From Roseivivax halotolerans (GTDB lineage: Bacteria; Pseudomonadota; Alphaproteobacteria; Rhodobacterales; Rhodobacteraceae), in NCBI RefSeq assembly GCF_900115815.1, contig NZ_FOXV01000011.1, positions 56,759 to 120,758 of the forward strand: a DNA stretch of 64,000 bases. The letters run 5' to 3'. A program made the translations under genes and the position numbers. The notes under the pieces are model-generated. The model did not search any database and was not told the origin of the DNA. It was given only the letters and a program-made list of their open reading frames with translations. Shown piece by piece: positions 18,593-27,239 of this stretch; the first letter of the stretch is position 1, and each line of letters begins with the position of its first letter.

Positions 18593-19567
18593 TCAGGCGA
18601 TCGGGGACCAGAGCTTGCCGCGCTTGGCCGCGATATCGAGCCAGACAGCAAGGATGATGATGATCCAGGTCACGACGAACTGGAAATAGAAGGGAAGTCC
18701 CAGAAGCAGCAGCCCGTTCTGGATGAAGCCGAGGATCAGCACGCCGATCACCGTTTTGAAGATCGTGCCGACACCGCCCATCAGCGAGGCACCACCGAGG
18801 ATCACGGCGGCCAGCACTTCAAGCTCGAGCCCCTGCCCCACGGTGTTCTGCGAGCCGAGCGACCGGCTTGCCTGGATGAGGCCCGCGACCGCGACGCAGC
18901 CCGCCGAGATGAGGTAGCAGGTAAAGACAGTCCGCGCGCGCTTGATCCCCGAGAAGGTCGCCGCCGTACCGTTGCCGCCGACCGCGTAGACCTTGCGCCC
19001 GAACGGCGTCTTGGCGAGGACAAGCCCGAGCAGCGCCGCGAGAGACAGGAACATCAGGATCGGCGTCGGCACGCCCAGGATCGCGCCCTGCCCGAAGACG
19101 CTGAACCACGTTCCCTCCTTGTCGGCGATATCCATGTTCTGACCGCCCGAATAGGTCAGCGTCAGCCCGTGGATCGCCGACAGCATTCCCAGCGTGACGA
19201 TCAGCGAATTGAGCCTGAGATACCCGACAAGAAAGCCGATGAAGGCACCAAGACAGAGCGTCATCGCGAACATCGCTGGTATCGCGAGCGCCGGGCCGAT
19301 CTTGTCGTGCAGATCCAGGACCACGATGGTCGAGAAGGACATCATCGATCCGACCGAAAGATCGAGGTTGCCCGAGATGACCACGAAGGTAACGCCGAGC
19401 GCCATAACTCCGAGGATCGCCGAGGAACGCACGACGCTGAAGACGTTGTCCACCGACAGGAATTTCGCGTTGGCAAGCGTGAAGCCGATCATGAACAGCG
19501 CGAAGGCGATCAGGATACCCTGCTTTGCCAGCATGCTGCCGATCTCTCGTCTCGAGACTGTTACCAT
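18593..19567 (-). CDS. Sugar ABC transporter permease 2
   Basis: 324 residues with a strong GGGAGG site before the ATG. It shares the RbsC signature with its partner (GVTFVVISGNLDLSVGSMMSFS; LGGASLMGGVGTIFKTVIGVL). Use of two different permeases is a variant of the ribose-type system, in which many members are homodimeric. It lies 62 bp after the SDR gene and 13 bp before permease 1. Confidence 0.92.
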   Translation of the reverse strand: MVTVSRREIGSMLAKQGILIAFALFMIGFTLANAKFLSVDNVFSVVRSSAILGVMALGVTFVVISGNLDLSVGSMMSFSTIVVLDLHDKIGPALAIPAMFAMTLCLGAFIGFLVGYLRLNSLIVTLGMLSAIHGLTLTYSGGQNMDIADKEGTWFSVFGQGAILGVPTPILMFLSLAALLGLVLAKTPFGRKVYAVGGNGTAATFSGIKRARTVFTCYLISAGCVAVAGLIQASRSLGSQNTVGQGLELEVLAAVILGGASLMGGVGTIFKTVIGVLILGFIQNGLLLLGLPFYFQFVVTWIIIILAVWLDIAAKRGKLWSPIA

Positions 19568-19629
19568 GGCTCCCTCCCTAAGAACGCTGGCTGTTTCGGC
19601 GCTCTCCCCTGCGCCCTCGCGGTGCGGCG

Positions 19630-20427
19630 TCAGACCAAAGTCATTCCGCCGTCGATCATCACGATCTGCCCGGTCATGTAGTCACTGTCTTTCGAGGCCA
19701 GGAACGTCGTCGTCCCGGTGATGTCCTCGGGTTTCGCCACGCGGCCGCGAAGGATCTCGGAGGAGAATTCCTCCATCGCCTGCCCCGGCCGCGTCGCCGC
19801 GCCGATCTGCATGAGGTCCTTGTCGACCTGTTCCCACATCTCCGTGGCCACGACGCCCGGCGCAAAGCCCGTGACCGTGATATCGTGTTTCGCCAGATCG
19901 CGCGCACCCGATTGCGTGAGCGAGACGACAGCCCATTTCGACGCGCAATAGGGCGCGACATTGTCGAAACCCTGGCGGCTGGCGATGGAGGCAGTGTTGA
20001 CGATCTTGCCGCCTCCGCCTTGCGCGATCATCTGGCGCGCGGCCTCCTGCATGCCGATCATGCAGCCGAGCCCATTCACGCCCATGATGAAGTTCCAGTT
20101 GTCCTCGGTGACGTCCATGAAGTTCATGGGCTTGTTCACGCCGGCATTGTTGAATTTCACGTCGAGCCGACCGAACATCTCGACCGTATGCGCGATCATC
20201 GCACGCACCGCCTCGCGGTTGGTCACATCGACGGATGCGGAGGTGACATTGCTGCTGTTTCCGTTGAGGCGGCCTTTGTTGGCCTCGGCGACCTCGGCAG
20301 CCTTGCCTCCGTTGATATCAGCGAAGCAGACCTTCGCCCCTTCATCGAGCAAGGCCTCCCCGATGGCGCGGCCAATCCCTTGGGCGGCACCCGTAACGAT
20401 GCAGACGCGATCCTTCACGCGAGCCAT
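19630..20427 (-). CDS. SDR oxidoreductase between the binding protein and the permeases
   Basis: 265 residues. TGAAQGIG (cofactor), NNAGVN, a Ser in TASIASRQGF and YCASK (Tyr-x-x-x-Lys) are all present, as is the C-terminal DYMTGQIVMIDGG. It is a close paralogue of the SDR at 23544 in the facing operon (shared EDNW, GMQE.ARQMIAQG and DYMTGQ segments). It may oxidise the imported sugar at C1 to a lactone, or act later in the pathway; this cannot be settled from sequence. Confidence 0.88.
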   Translation of the reverse strand: MARVKDRVCIVTGAAQGIGRAIGEALLDEGAKVCFADINGGKAAEVAEANKGRLNGNSSNVTSASVDVTNREAVRAMIAHTVEMFGRLDVKFNNAGVNKPMNFMDVTEDNWNFIMGVNGLGCMIGMQEAARQMIAQGGGGKIVNTASIASRQGFDNVAPYCASKWAVVSLTQSGARDLAKHDITVTGFAPGVVATEMWEQVDKDLMQIGAATRPGQAMEEFSSEILRGRVAKPEDITGTTTFLASKDSDYMTGQIVMIDGGMTLV

Positions 20428-20459
20428 GCCTCTCCTCCCACGAACGTCCTGAAATACTG

Positions 20460-20497
20460 GTAAAAGTGCGGGGCACGCGGCAATGCGCGCCCCGCAC
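20460..20497 (-). terminator. Hairpin with T-tract after the binding-protein gene (attenuator)
   Basis: GTGCGGGGC (20466-20474) pairs with GCCCCGCAC (20489-20497); on the minus strand TTTTA follows. It lies 13 bp downstream of the SBP stop and ahead of the SDR. Such a partial terminator would keep the binding protein more abundant than the transporter and enzymes. Confidence 0.7.
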
Positions 20498-20510
20498 GGG
20501 GGGAGGAGCC

Positions 20511-21464
20511 TCAGAAGACGGGCTTGGTGAACTCGTCCATATTGTCCTGCGTGATCTTCGGCGTGTCGAAGTAGTTGAGGAACGGCACGTCCTCGCCGTT
20601 CAGCACGTCGATCGCAGTCTGCAGAGCGGCTTCGGCGTCATCGACAGGAGACTGGTAGATCGAGCCCCAGTATTCGCCCGCCGCCATCGCCTCGTATCCG
20701 ACGGCGAAGTTGGTCGCGCCGACGAAGGTGATGTCGCCTGCCCGGCCCGCGGCTTTCGCGGCGTTGAGTGCACCGACGCCCATGTTGTCGTCACCCGCAT
20801 AGACACCGTCGATGTCGTCATACTTCACGAGGAAGGCTTCCATCACCTGCTGCGACTTTTCGCGGTTCCAGTCGCCGGGCTGCGTTTCCATCAGCGTCAC
20901 GTCCGGGCAGACCTCGGGCAGACGCTCCTCGAAGCCCTGCGCGCGCTCGATGGCGGTGGTGTAGCCGGGCTGGCCCGAGATCTGCACGATCTGCGCCTCG
21001 CCGTCGATGCCTTGCGCCTTGAAACGGTCGCACATGATCTCTGCCGAGCGCGCGCCTTGCGTGATGTTGTCGGGGCCCGAGAAGGATGCCACGAAATCGA
21101 AGCCCTGCTCGGCGATGTTGGAATTGGTGACGATCACCGGGATACCGGCCTGGCTGGCCTTTCGAACGGCGGGAATGACCGCCTCGCCGTTGGTCGGCCA
21201 GATGATAATGGCATCGACTTCCTGCTGGATCAGGTCTTCCATCTGCGCGATCTGGCGCGCGACGTCGCCGCCCGCGTCGAGCACGACGGTTTCGACATCG
21301 TCATTGGCTTCCGCCGCCGCGATGAAGGCTTGCTCGTATGTCGTCTGATAGCTGTCGACGCCAACATTGTTCTGCGTGATCCCGATTTGCATCGACTGGG
21401 CCGACGCGGTGCCGGCAAGAGCTGCGAGTGCCGTCGAGACGACGAGCGTGCTGCGAAGTGTCAT
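20511..21464 (-). CDS. Periplasmic sugar-binding protein of the ribose-type ABC importer
   Basis: 317 residues with a signal peptide (residues 1-22, cleavage after TASA) and a type I periplasmic-binding fold: IGITQNNVGVDSYQTTYEQAF, VDAIIIWPTNGEA, GVYAGDDNMGVGAL. AGGGAGGAA precedes the ATG. It is the first gene of the minus-strand arm and would deliver sugar to the permease pair. Its fold class (Peripla_BP_4) differs from the MalE-like domain of the facing regulator. Confidence 0.92.
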   Translation of the reverse strand: MTLRSTLVVSTALAALAGTASAQSMQIGITQNNVGVDSYQTTYEQAFIAAAEANDDVETVVLDAGGDVARQIAQMEDLIQQEVDAIIIWPTNGEAVIPAVRKASQAGIPVIVTNSNIAEQGFDFVASFSGPDNITQGARSAEIMCDRFKAQGIDGEAQIVQISGQPGYTTAIERAQGFEERLPEVCPDVTLMETQPGDWNREKSQQVMEAFLVKYDDIDGVYAGDDNMGVGALNAAKAAGRAGDITFVGATNFAVGYEAMAAGEYWGSIYQSPVDDAEAALQTAIDVLNGEDVPFLNYFDTPKITQDNMDEFTKPVF

Positions 21465-21606
21465 GTGGGTTCCTCCCTAAGAATCCTGTTGTCGATCCGT
21501 AGCACCTACCGCCCCTCCCGGCGGCAGGTTGGTCGGCTGCGAAACAGCAACGACATGCCGGACAGGATGGATCGTGCACGGGTTTACCCTTCGGAAATGC
21601 CGAATA

Positions 21607-21625
21607 ATTATCCATTTTGGATAAT
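21607..21625. promoter_or_regulatory. Perfect 19-bp palindrome, candidate operator of the HTH-SBP regulator
   Basis: ATTATCCA and TGGATAAT are perfect 8-bp arms around TTT. A related half-site (ATCCAAAACGGA) follows at 21631-21642. The palindrome sits 72 bp before the regulator start and about 140 bp from the binding-protein start, in an AT-rich patch within otherwise GC-rich DNA. It is well placed to control both divergent operons. Confidence 0.6.
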
Positions 21626-21696
21626 AAAACATCCAAAACGGACATCATGCAGATACGCTCAACTTCCAAGCCCCGACACTATGACAGGAGTTTCGC

Positions 21697-23526
21697 ATGG
21701 ACCGATCCCGAAAATCCGATGTGGACATTTCAAGTCGCCGGACCTCGAACCCAGCGCAGGACAAATCTGGAAAGCGGATGAACGCCACGAGAGGAGATAG
21801 CTTCAGCGCGCCGGTATCGCCACAGGCGAATGCCGATACGCTGGACATGCTCGATTTCCTCAACGAGATGAACGACGAGCTCGAAGGCGCGCTCGATGTC
21901 ATCGGTCCGAACCCGCATCTGCGGATGGCCCTGCATCTTCTGAACGGCCATTTCACCGGCAAGACAATCACGCCCACCGCGCTCATCGGGGCGAGCCGCG
22001 TGCCCTACGCGACGGCGACCAGGCGCATGAGCGAGATGATCGAGGCCGGCCTGATCGAGAAGCGCGCGCGCACTCGGACAGGCAAGAGCTTCTCCATGCA
22101 TCCGAGCCAGAAATTGCTCGAAGAATGGCTGCAGTTGTCGGGACGCCTCCATCGCCTTGCCGATCTGCGTTTCGGCGGCGCGCACCGCTCGCGCGAGACG
22201 CAGGATTACTATTTCGGCGGCAGTTATGCGTCGGCACATTCGATTCCCGCGCTGAGCGTTCTGTCCGAACCGCTCAAGCTGTCGGGTGGCCTGCGTGTGC
22301 TGGTGCATGGCGATCCGACCTTCATGGTCATGGAGAGCCTCAAGCAGCAATTCGAACAGGTGATCGGCGCGCAGATCAGCCAGCGCGCCTTTTCCATCGA
22401 CCGTTTGCGCGTCGAGGCGCTTCGCAATTCGGAGCGGAGCGTCAGCCGATACGACATCATCGCCGTGGACCTGCCCTGGATCGGGGAATTCGCGGAAAAG
22501 GGCGTGCTGATGCCGCTCGATGCCGTGATGGATCCCGAGCGCGTCGATCCCGCCGACTTCCATACAGCCGGCTGGCAGGCGGCGCATTGGGGCGGGCGTG
22601 CCTATGGCGTGCCGGCCCAGACGACGCCGGAGCTTTTGTTCTATCGCCGGGACATGTTCGCCAAAGCCGGGCTCGAGCCGCCGACCTCGACCGATGAATT
22701 GCTCCATGCCGCGCGGACCCTCAACGAGCCGCGCCGCCGCCGCTACGGCATCGCCTGGAACGCCGCGCGTGGCACCGCGCTTGGGCACACGGTCCTGATG
22801 ACATTCGCGGATTTCGGGCAGCCTGTCCTCGACCTGCCCGAGATTGCAGGCGGCTACGGCACCTCGCATCTCGCGCGCGGGGAATATCGCGCGACGATCG
22901 ATACCGAGGCCGGGCTTCAGGCGGCCGAATTCCTGCGCGAGCTGCTGGACTATTCGCCGCCCGATATCCTCTCGATGTCCTGGTATGAGCGGGTTCGCCC
23001 CTACGCGGCAGGCACCGTGGCGATGGCCTATGGCTACACGCTGCTCGCGCCGTATTTCGAGCTCGACGAGATGTCGCCCGCGAACGGGCAGACGGGCTAT
23101 CTGCCGCATCCCGCCGGGCCGGGCGGACGCCAGATCGCGCCCGTGGGCGGCTACGTGCTCGGCATTCCGGCCAATCTCGCACCCGAGCGGATACCCGCCG
23201 CGGTCGAGGCCCTGTCGGTCTTCACCTCGCCCAGCGCGCAGAAACTATACGTGCAGAATGGCAGCCGGACCAATCCGCGCTATTCCGTCGGGGCCGACCC
23301 GGATGTGCGCCGCACCTCGCCGATCTTCGAGGCGATCGACCAGATGTCCTGGCGGGATGAATTGCAGTTCTGGCCGCGCCCCCCTGTGCCCGAGATCAAC
23401 GAGATCATCCGCATCTGCGGCGAGGAATTCCACGACATGCTGCGCGGGCTGAGCTCACCGCGCGAGACGCTGCAAAAGGCGCAGGCGCGTGCAGACGCGC
23501 TGATGCGACCCGGCCGGGACCCATAG
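21697..23526 (+). CDS. Transcriptional regulator: winged helix fused to a cytoplasmic MalE-like solute-binding domain
   Basis: 609 residues from an ATG with AGGAG upstream; there is no signal peptide. After a polar 50-residue leader, residues about 60-145 form a MarR/GntR-like winged helix (TPTALIGASRVPYATATRRMSE, then IEAGLIEKRARTRTGKSF). From about residue 200 to 570 the protein matches extracellular solute-binding protein family 1: YDIIAVDLPWIGEFAEKGVL, YGVPAQTTPELLFYRRDMF, PTSTDELLHAARTL, then MAYGYT and a C-terminal FTSPSAQK region. It is divergent from the sugar ABC operon and first in the catabolic operon, so it probably senses the sugar or a metabolite in the cytoplasm. Confidence 0.85.
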   Translation: MDRSRKSDVDISSRRTSNPAQDKSGKRMNATRGDSFSAPVSPQANADTLDMLDFLNEMNDELEGALDVIGPNPHLRMALHLLNGHFTGKTITPTALIGASRVPYATATRRMSEMIEAGLIEKRARTRTGKSFSMHPSQKLLEEWLQLSGRLHRLADLRFGGAHRSRETQDYYFGGSYASAHSIPALSVLSEPLKLSGGLRVLVHGDPTFMVMESLKQQFEQVIGAQISQRAFSIDRLRVEALRNSERSVSRYDIIAVDLPWIGEFAEKGVLMPLDAVMDPERVDPADFHTAGWQAAHWGGRAYGVPAQTTPELLFYRRDMFAKAGLEPPTSTDELLHAARTLNEPRRRRYGIAWNAARGTALGHTVLMTFADFGQPVLDLPEIAGGYGTSHLARGEYRATIDTEAGLQAAEFLRELLDYSPPDILSMSWYERVRPYAAGTVAMAYGYTLLAPYFELDEMSPANGQTGYLPHPAGPGGRQIAPVGGYVLGIPANLAPERIPAAVEALSVFTSPSAQKLYVQNGSRTNPRYSVGADPDVRRTSPIFEAIDQMSWRDELQFWPRPPVPEINEIIRICGEEFHDMLRGLSSPRETLQKAQARADALMRPGRDP

Positions 23527-23543
23527 TTCAAGGAGGAGAGATC

Positions 23544-24353
23544 ATGGACCCCAATCGCCTGAAAGGTAAGAATATTCTGATCACCGGTGCCGCGCGCGGC
23601 ATGGGTTCGGCCAATGCGGAGGCCTTCGCGGCCCAGGGTGCGAATGTCTGCCTTGGAGATCTCGACGGGGCCGAGGCCCAGAAAGTCGCCGACGCGATCA
23701 ACGCGGCCGGAGGCGGCAAGGCGATCGCGGTCGAGATGGATGTCACCAAGCGCGAGGACAACGCCGCCGCCGTCGCCGCGACGGTCGAGGCGTTCGGCTC
23801 GATCAATGTCGGGCTCTTCAACGCGGGCCTCAACAAGCCCCGGTTCTTCATGGATATCGATGAAGACAACTGGGACATGATCATGAACGTGAACACCAAG
23901 GCGATGTGGCTCGGGATGCAGGAAGTCGCCCGCCAGATGATCGCGCAAGGCCCGATGGAGGATCATCCCTACAAGCTGATCAACGTGGGCTCGATCGCCT
24001 CGCGCAAGCCACTCATCGACGTGACCGTCTACTGCACCTCGAAATACGGCTGCCTCGCGCTGACGGAATGCGGCGCGCTTGGGCTCGCCGAGCACAATAT
24101 CACCGTCAACGGCTACGCGCCCGGTGTCGTCGTCACCCCGCTTTGGGAGCAACTCGACAAGGATCTCGTCGAGATCGGCTTCAAGGAACGCGAGGGGCAG
24201 GCCTATGACGACATCGTCGACAGCAATCTCGTGATCAAGCGGGTCTCCTACCCCAAGGACATCATCGGCACCGCCTCGTTCCTGGCCTCGGATGACAGCG
24301 ATTACATGACCGGCCAGATGATCTCCATCGATGGCGGCTGGGTCACGAAGTAA
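23544..24353 (+). CDS. SDR oxidoreductase
   Basis: 269 residues preceded by AAGGAGGAG. TGAARGMG, FNAG, GSIASRKP and YCTSK give the cofactor site and the Ser/Tyr/Lys triad; DYMTGQMISIDGG closes the fold. It is the plus-strand paralogue of the SDR at 19630. A probable role is an NAD(P)-dependent oxidation of the imported sugar or its acid. It starts 17 bp after the regulator and belongs to the catabolic operon. Confidence 0.88.
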   Translation: MDPNRLKGKNILITGAARGMGSANAEAFAAQGANVCLGDLDGAEAQKVADAINAAGGGKAIAVEMDVTKREDNAAAVAATVEAFGSINVGLFNAGLNKPRFFMDIDEDNWDMIMNVNTKAMWLGMQEVARQMIAQGPMEDHPYKLINVGSIASRKPLIDVTVYCTSKYGCLALTECGALGLAEHNITVNGYAPGVVVTPLWEQLDKDLVEIGFKEREGQAYDDIVDSNLVIKRVSYPKDIIGTASFLASDDSDYMTGQMISIDGGWVTK

Positions 24354-24418
24354 CCGATCAAACACCTGATTTTCATGGAGAGAGGGCACGTGTCTGCGTG
24401 CCCCGGAGGAGTTATCCA

Positions 24419-25717
24419 ATGTCACGCGCCCTGATGCCGAACCTGCTCACGCCGCAAGATCTCGAGCCCAATTGGCAATGGGAGGCCAAGCTGCCCTCCC
24501 CCGGCCACATGTCGGTCGATTTCGAGCGCCGGATCGACCATGACCGCCTGCGCCGTTACCGGCTGGCGCGCACCCGCGAGTCGCTGAAGGCCTCGCAGGC
24601 CGGCTCGCTCCTGCTCTTCGACGTCAACAACATCCGCTATGTGTCGGCCACGAAGATCGGCGAATGGGAACGGGACAAGATGTGCCGCTTCTGCCTGCTG
24701 ACGGGCGACGATTCTCCGTATGTCTGGGACTTCGGCTCTGCCGCGGTGCACCACCAGAAATACTCCGACTGGCTCGAGCCCGACCATTGCCTCGCCGGCG
24801 TCGTGGGCATGCGCGGAACGATCCCGCCCGAATTCGGCCTGATGAAGAAATACGCCAAGATGATCGCGGAGCTGATCAAGGACGCAGGAATGGCGGATAT
24901 GCCGGTCGGGGTCGACTACGCCGAGACCGCGATGTTCCACGCGCTACAGGAAGAGGGCATCAAGGTCGTCGACGGCCAGCAGATCATGCTCGGCGCGCGC
25001 GAGATCAAGAATTGGGACGAGATTCAGCTTCTGACGCAGGCCGCATCGATGGTCGATGGCGTTTACCACATGATCTACGAAGAGCTGAAGCCCGGCGTGC
25101 GGGAGAACGACATCGTCGCGATGTCGAACAAACTGCTCTACGAGATGGGCTCGGACGATGTCGAGGCGATCAACGCCATCTCGGGCGAGCGCTGCAACCC
25201 GCATCCGCACAACTTCACCGACCGGCTGATCCGTCCCGGTGACCAGGCGTTCTTCGATATTCTCCAGTCTTATCAGGGCTATCGGACCTGCTATTACCGC
25301 ACCTTCAACGTCGGACGTGCGACGCCTGCACAGAACGACGCCTACGTGAAGGCGCGCGAATGGATCGACGCCTCGATCGCGATGATCAAGCCGGGAGTCT
25401 CGACCGACAAGGTGGCCGAGGTCTGGCCGACTGCGGAATCACTGGGCTTTCCGAACGAGGATGCGGCCTTCGGCCTGCAATTCGGTCACGGGCTCGGCCT
25501 TGCGCTGCACGAGCGCCCGATCATTTCCCGCGCGGTCAGCCTCGATCACCCGATGGAGATCCAGACCGGCATGGTCTTTGCGCTCGAGACCTATTGCCCG
25601 GCGGCAGACGGGTATTCGGCCGCGCGGATCGAGGAAGAGGTCGTGGTGACCGAGACGGGCTGCGAGGTCATCTCGCTCTTCCCGGCAGAAGAGCTGCCGA
25701 TTGCGAACCGGTACTGA
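24419..25717 (+). CDS. M24 (aminopeptidase P / creatinase fold) protein with an altered metal site
   Basis: 432 residues from the ATG with CGGAGGAG upstream. The C-terminal pita-bread domain (about 195-425) keeps Asp280, His357 in GHGLGLALHE, Glu390 and Glu405, but the second metal Asp of the GYxxDxxRTF motif is Cys291 (GYRTCYYRTF). Creatinase is a metal-free relative that cleaves C-N bonds, so a non-peptidase hydrolase is plausible. The roseobacter DMSP lyase DddP shares the fold but keeps its Asp ligands. The role in a sugar operon is unexplained. Confidence 0.8.
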   Translation: MSRALMPNLLTPQDLEPNWQWEAKLPSPGHMSVDFERRIDHDRLRRYRLARTRESLKASQAGSLLLFDVNNIRYVSATKIGEWERDKMCRFCLLTGDDSPYVWDFGSAAVHHQKYSDWLEPDHCLAGVVGMRGTIPPEFGLMKKYAKMIAELIKDAGMADMPVGVDYAETAMFHALQEEGIKVVDGQQIMLGAREIKNWDEIQLLTQAASMVDGVYHMIYEELKPGVRENDIVAMSNKLLYEMGSDDVEAINAISGERCNPHPHNFTDRLIRPGDQAFFDILQSYQGYRTCYYRTFNVGRATPAQNDAYVKAREWIDASIAMIKPGVSTDKVAEVWPTAESLGFPNEDAAFGLQFGHGLGLALHERPIISRAVSLDHPMEIQTGMVFALETYCPAADGYSAARIEEEVVVTETGCEVISLFPAEELPIANRY

Positions 25718-25718
25718 C

Positions 25719-26483
25719 ATGGGCACTCCGTTCGACCTGACAGGCCGCCGTGCCCTTGTCACCGGCGGCGCGACGGGCATCGGCGAGGGCATTGCCCTCG
25801 GCCTTGCCGCCGCCGGTGCGGACGTGGCGCTGACCTATCGCAGCCACGCCCCGGAAGAGACCACCGCGAAGATCGAGGCGATGGGCCGCAAGGCCGCCGC
25901 CGTGAAGGCCGATTTCACCGGGATGGATGAGGCTGCCGCAGAAGAGGTCACGGGCTTTGCCGCCGACGCGCTCGGCGGGCTCGACATCCTCGTGAACAAC
26001 GCGGGCATCATCCATCGCGAGGACTCGACCGATATGCCGCTCGATGAGTGGCGGCGGGTCATCTCGGTCAATCTCGACGCCGTCTGGCTGATGAGCCAGG
26101 CTGCGGGGAGGCGCATGGTGGCTCAAGGCTCAGGCAAGATCGTGATCGTCTCGTCGGTGCTTGGCTCGCAAGGGGGCTTGCGCGTCCCCGCCTATGCCTC
26201 GTCGAAACACGCCGTGATCGGGCTGACCCGGGCGCTCTGCAACGAATGGGCGCCGCTCGGCGTCAACGTGAACGCCATCGCGCCGGGCTACACCGCCACC
26301 GACAATACACAAGCCCTGCGGGACGATCCCGAGCGCTCGAAGGCGCTTCTGGACCGGATACCCGCCGGGCGCTTCGCCGATCCATCGGAAATGGCCGGAG
26401 CCGCCGTGTTCCTGGCATCGGATGCCGCAAGCTATTGCCACGGCGGCGTTCTGACCGTCGATGGCGGCTGGCTCGCGCGTTGA
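25719..26483 (+). CDS. SDR oxidoreductase, KduD-like
   Basis: 254 residues starting one base after the M24 stop. TGGATGIG, NNAGIIHRE, SSVLGSQGG and YASSK are the SDR landmarks; the NNAGI.R spacing and length fit the 2-deoxy-D-gluconate 3-dehydrogenase (KduD) group acting on sugar acids. It probably performs one of the oxidations in the sugar pathway. Confidence 0.85.
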   Translation: MGTPFDLTGRRALVTGGATGIGEGIALGLAAAGADVALTYRSHAPEETTAKIEAMGRKAAAVKADFTGMDEAAAEEVTGFAADALGGLDILVNNAGIIHREDSTDMPLDEWRRVISVNLDAVWLMSQAAGRRMVAQGSGKIVIVSSVLGSQGGLRVPAYASSKHAVIGLTRALCNEWAPLGVNVNAIAPGYTATDNTQALRDDPERSKALLDRIPAGRFADPSEMAGAAVFLASDAASYCHGGVLTVDGGWLAR

Positions 26484-26495
26484 GGAGGAAATGAC

Positions 26496-27239
26496 ATGAC
26501 TGAAATCATGACCGGAAAGACCGCGCTCGTCACAGCAGCGGGCGCAGGCATCGGACGCGCCTCTGCCCAGAAGCTGGCGGCGCTCGGGGCCAATGTCATC
26601 GCGACCGATATCGACGGCGATGCCGTCGCGGATCTGGCGAACGGCAACCACCGGATCACGGCGCACAGGCTCGACGTGCTGGACGCGGAGGCCGTGGCGG
26701 CGCTCGTTGCGGACAATCCGGGCATCGACATCCTGGTGAATTGTGCGGGCTGGGTGCATGACGGCACCATCCTCGATTGCGACGAGGAGGTCTGGGACCG
26801 TTCTTTCGCGCTTAATGCAAAAGCTCTCTTTCGCCTCACCAAGGCTGTGATCCCCGGTATGCGCGAGAAGGGCGCTGGCTCCATCGTCAACATCGCCTCC
26901 ATCGTCTCCAGCGAGAAAGGCGCGCCACGCCGCTTCGCCTATGGGGCCTCGAAAGCGGCGATCATCGGCATGACCAAGTCGATCGCCGCCGATTTCGTGA
27001 AGGAAGGCATCCGCTGCAACGCGATCTGTCCCGGCACGGTGCAGAGCCCTTCTCTCGAGGACCGTCTGCGGGCGACGGGCGATTTCGACAAGGCGCTCGC
27101 CGCCTTCAAGGATCGTCAGCCGATGGGACGGCTCGGCACGCCCGAGGAGATCGCCGAGATGGTGGCCTACCTTGCCAGTGACATGGCCGGTTTCACCACC
27201 GGCCAGGCTTTCGCAATCGATGGCGGCTGGTCGATCTGA
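26496..27239 (+). CDS. SDR, candidate 2-keto-3-deoxy-L-fuconate dehydrogenase
   Basis: 247 residues. TAAGAGIG, NCAGWVHDG, NIASIVSSEKGAP and YGASK mark the fold. The segment SIAADFVKEGIRCNAICPGTVQSPSL is characteristic of the BDH2/DHRS6 group, which includes the Xanthomonas 2-keto-3-deoxy-L-fuconate dehydrogenase. That enzyme makes the diketo acid which an FAH-family hydrolase then cleaves, and such a hydrolase is encoded at 13600. The stop overlaps the lactate dehydrogenase start (TGATG). Confidence 0.85.
   Translation: MTEIMTGKTALVTAAGAGIGRASAQKLAALGANVIATDIDGDAVADLANGNHRITAHRLDVLDAEAVAALVADNPGIDILVNCAGWVHDGTILDCDEEVWDRSFALNAKALFRLTKAVIPGMREKGAGSIVNIASIVSSEKGAPRRFAYGASKAAIIGMTKSIAADFVKEGIRCNAICPGTVQSPSLEDRLRATGDFDKALAAFKDRQPMGRLGTPEEIAEMVAYLASDMAGFTTGQAFAIDGGWSI

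Noticed and set aside
24419..25717. Possible DMSP lyase DddP (M24 fold, roseobacter-like genome)
   Set aside because: One of the Asp metal ligands kept in DddP is Cys here, the sequences around the site differ, and the genomic context is sugar catabolism.
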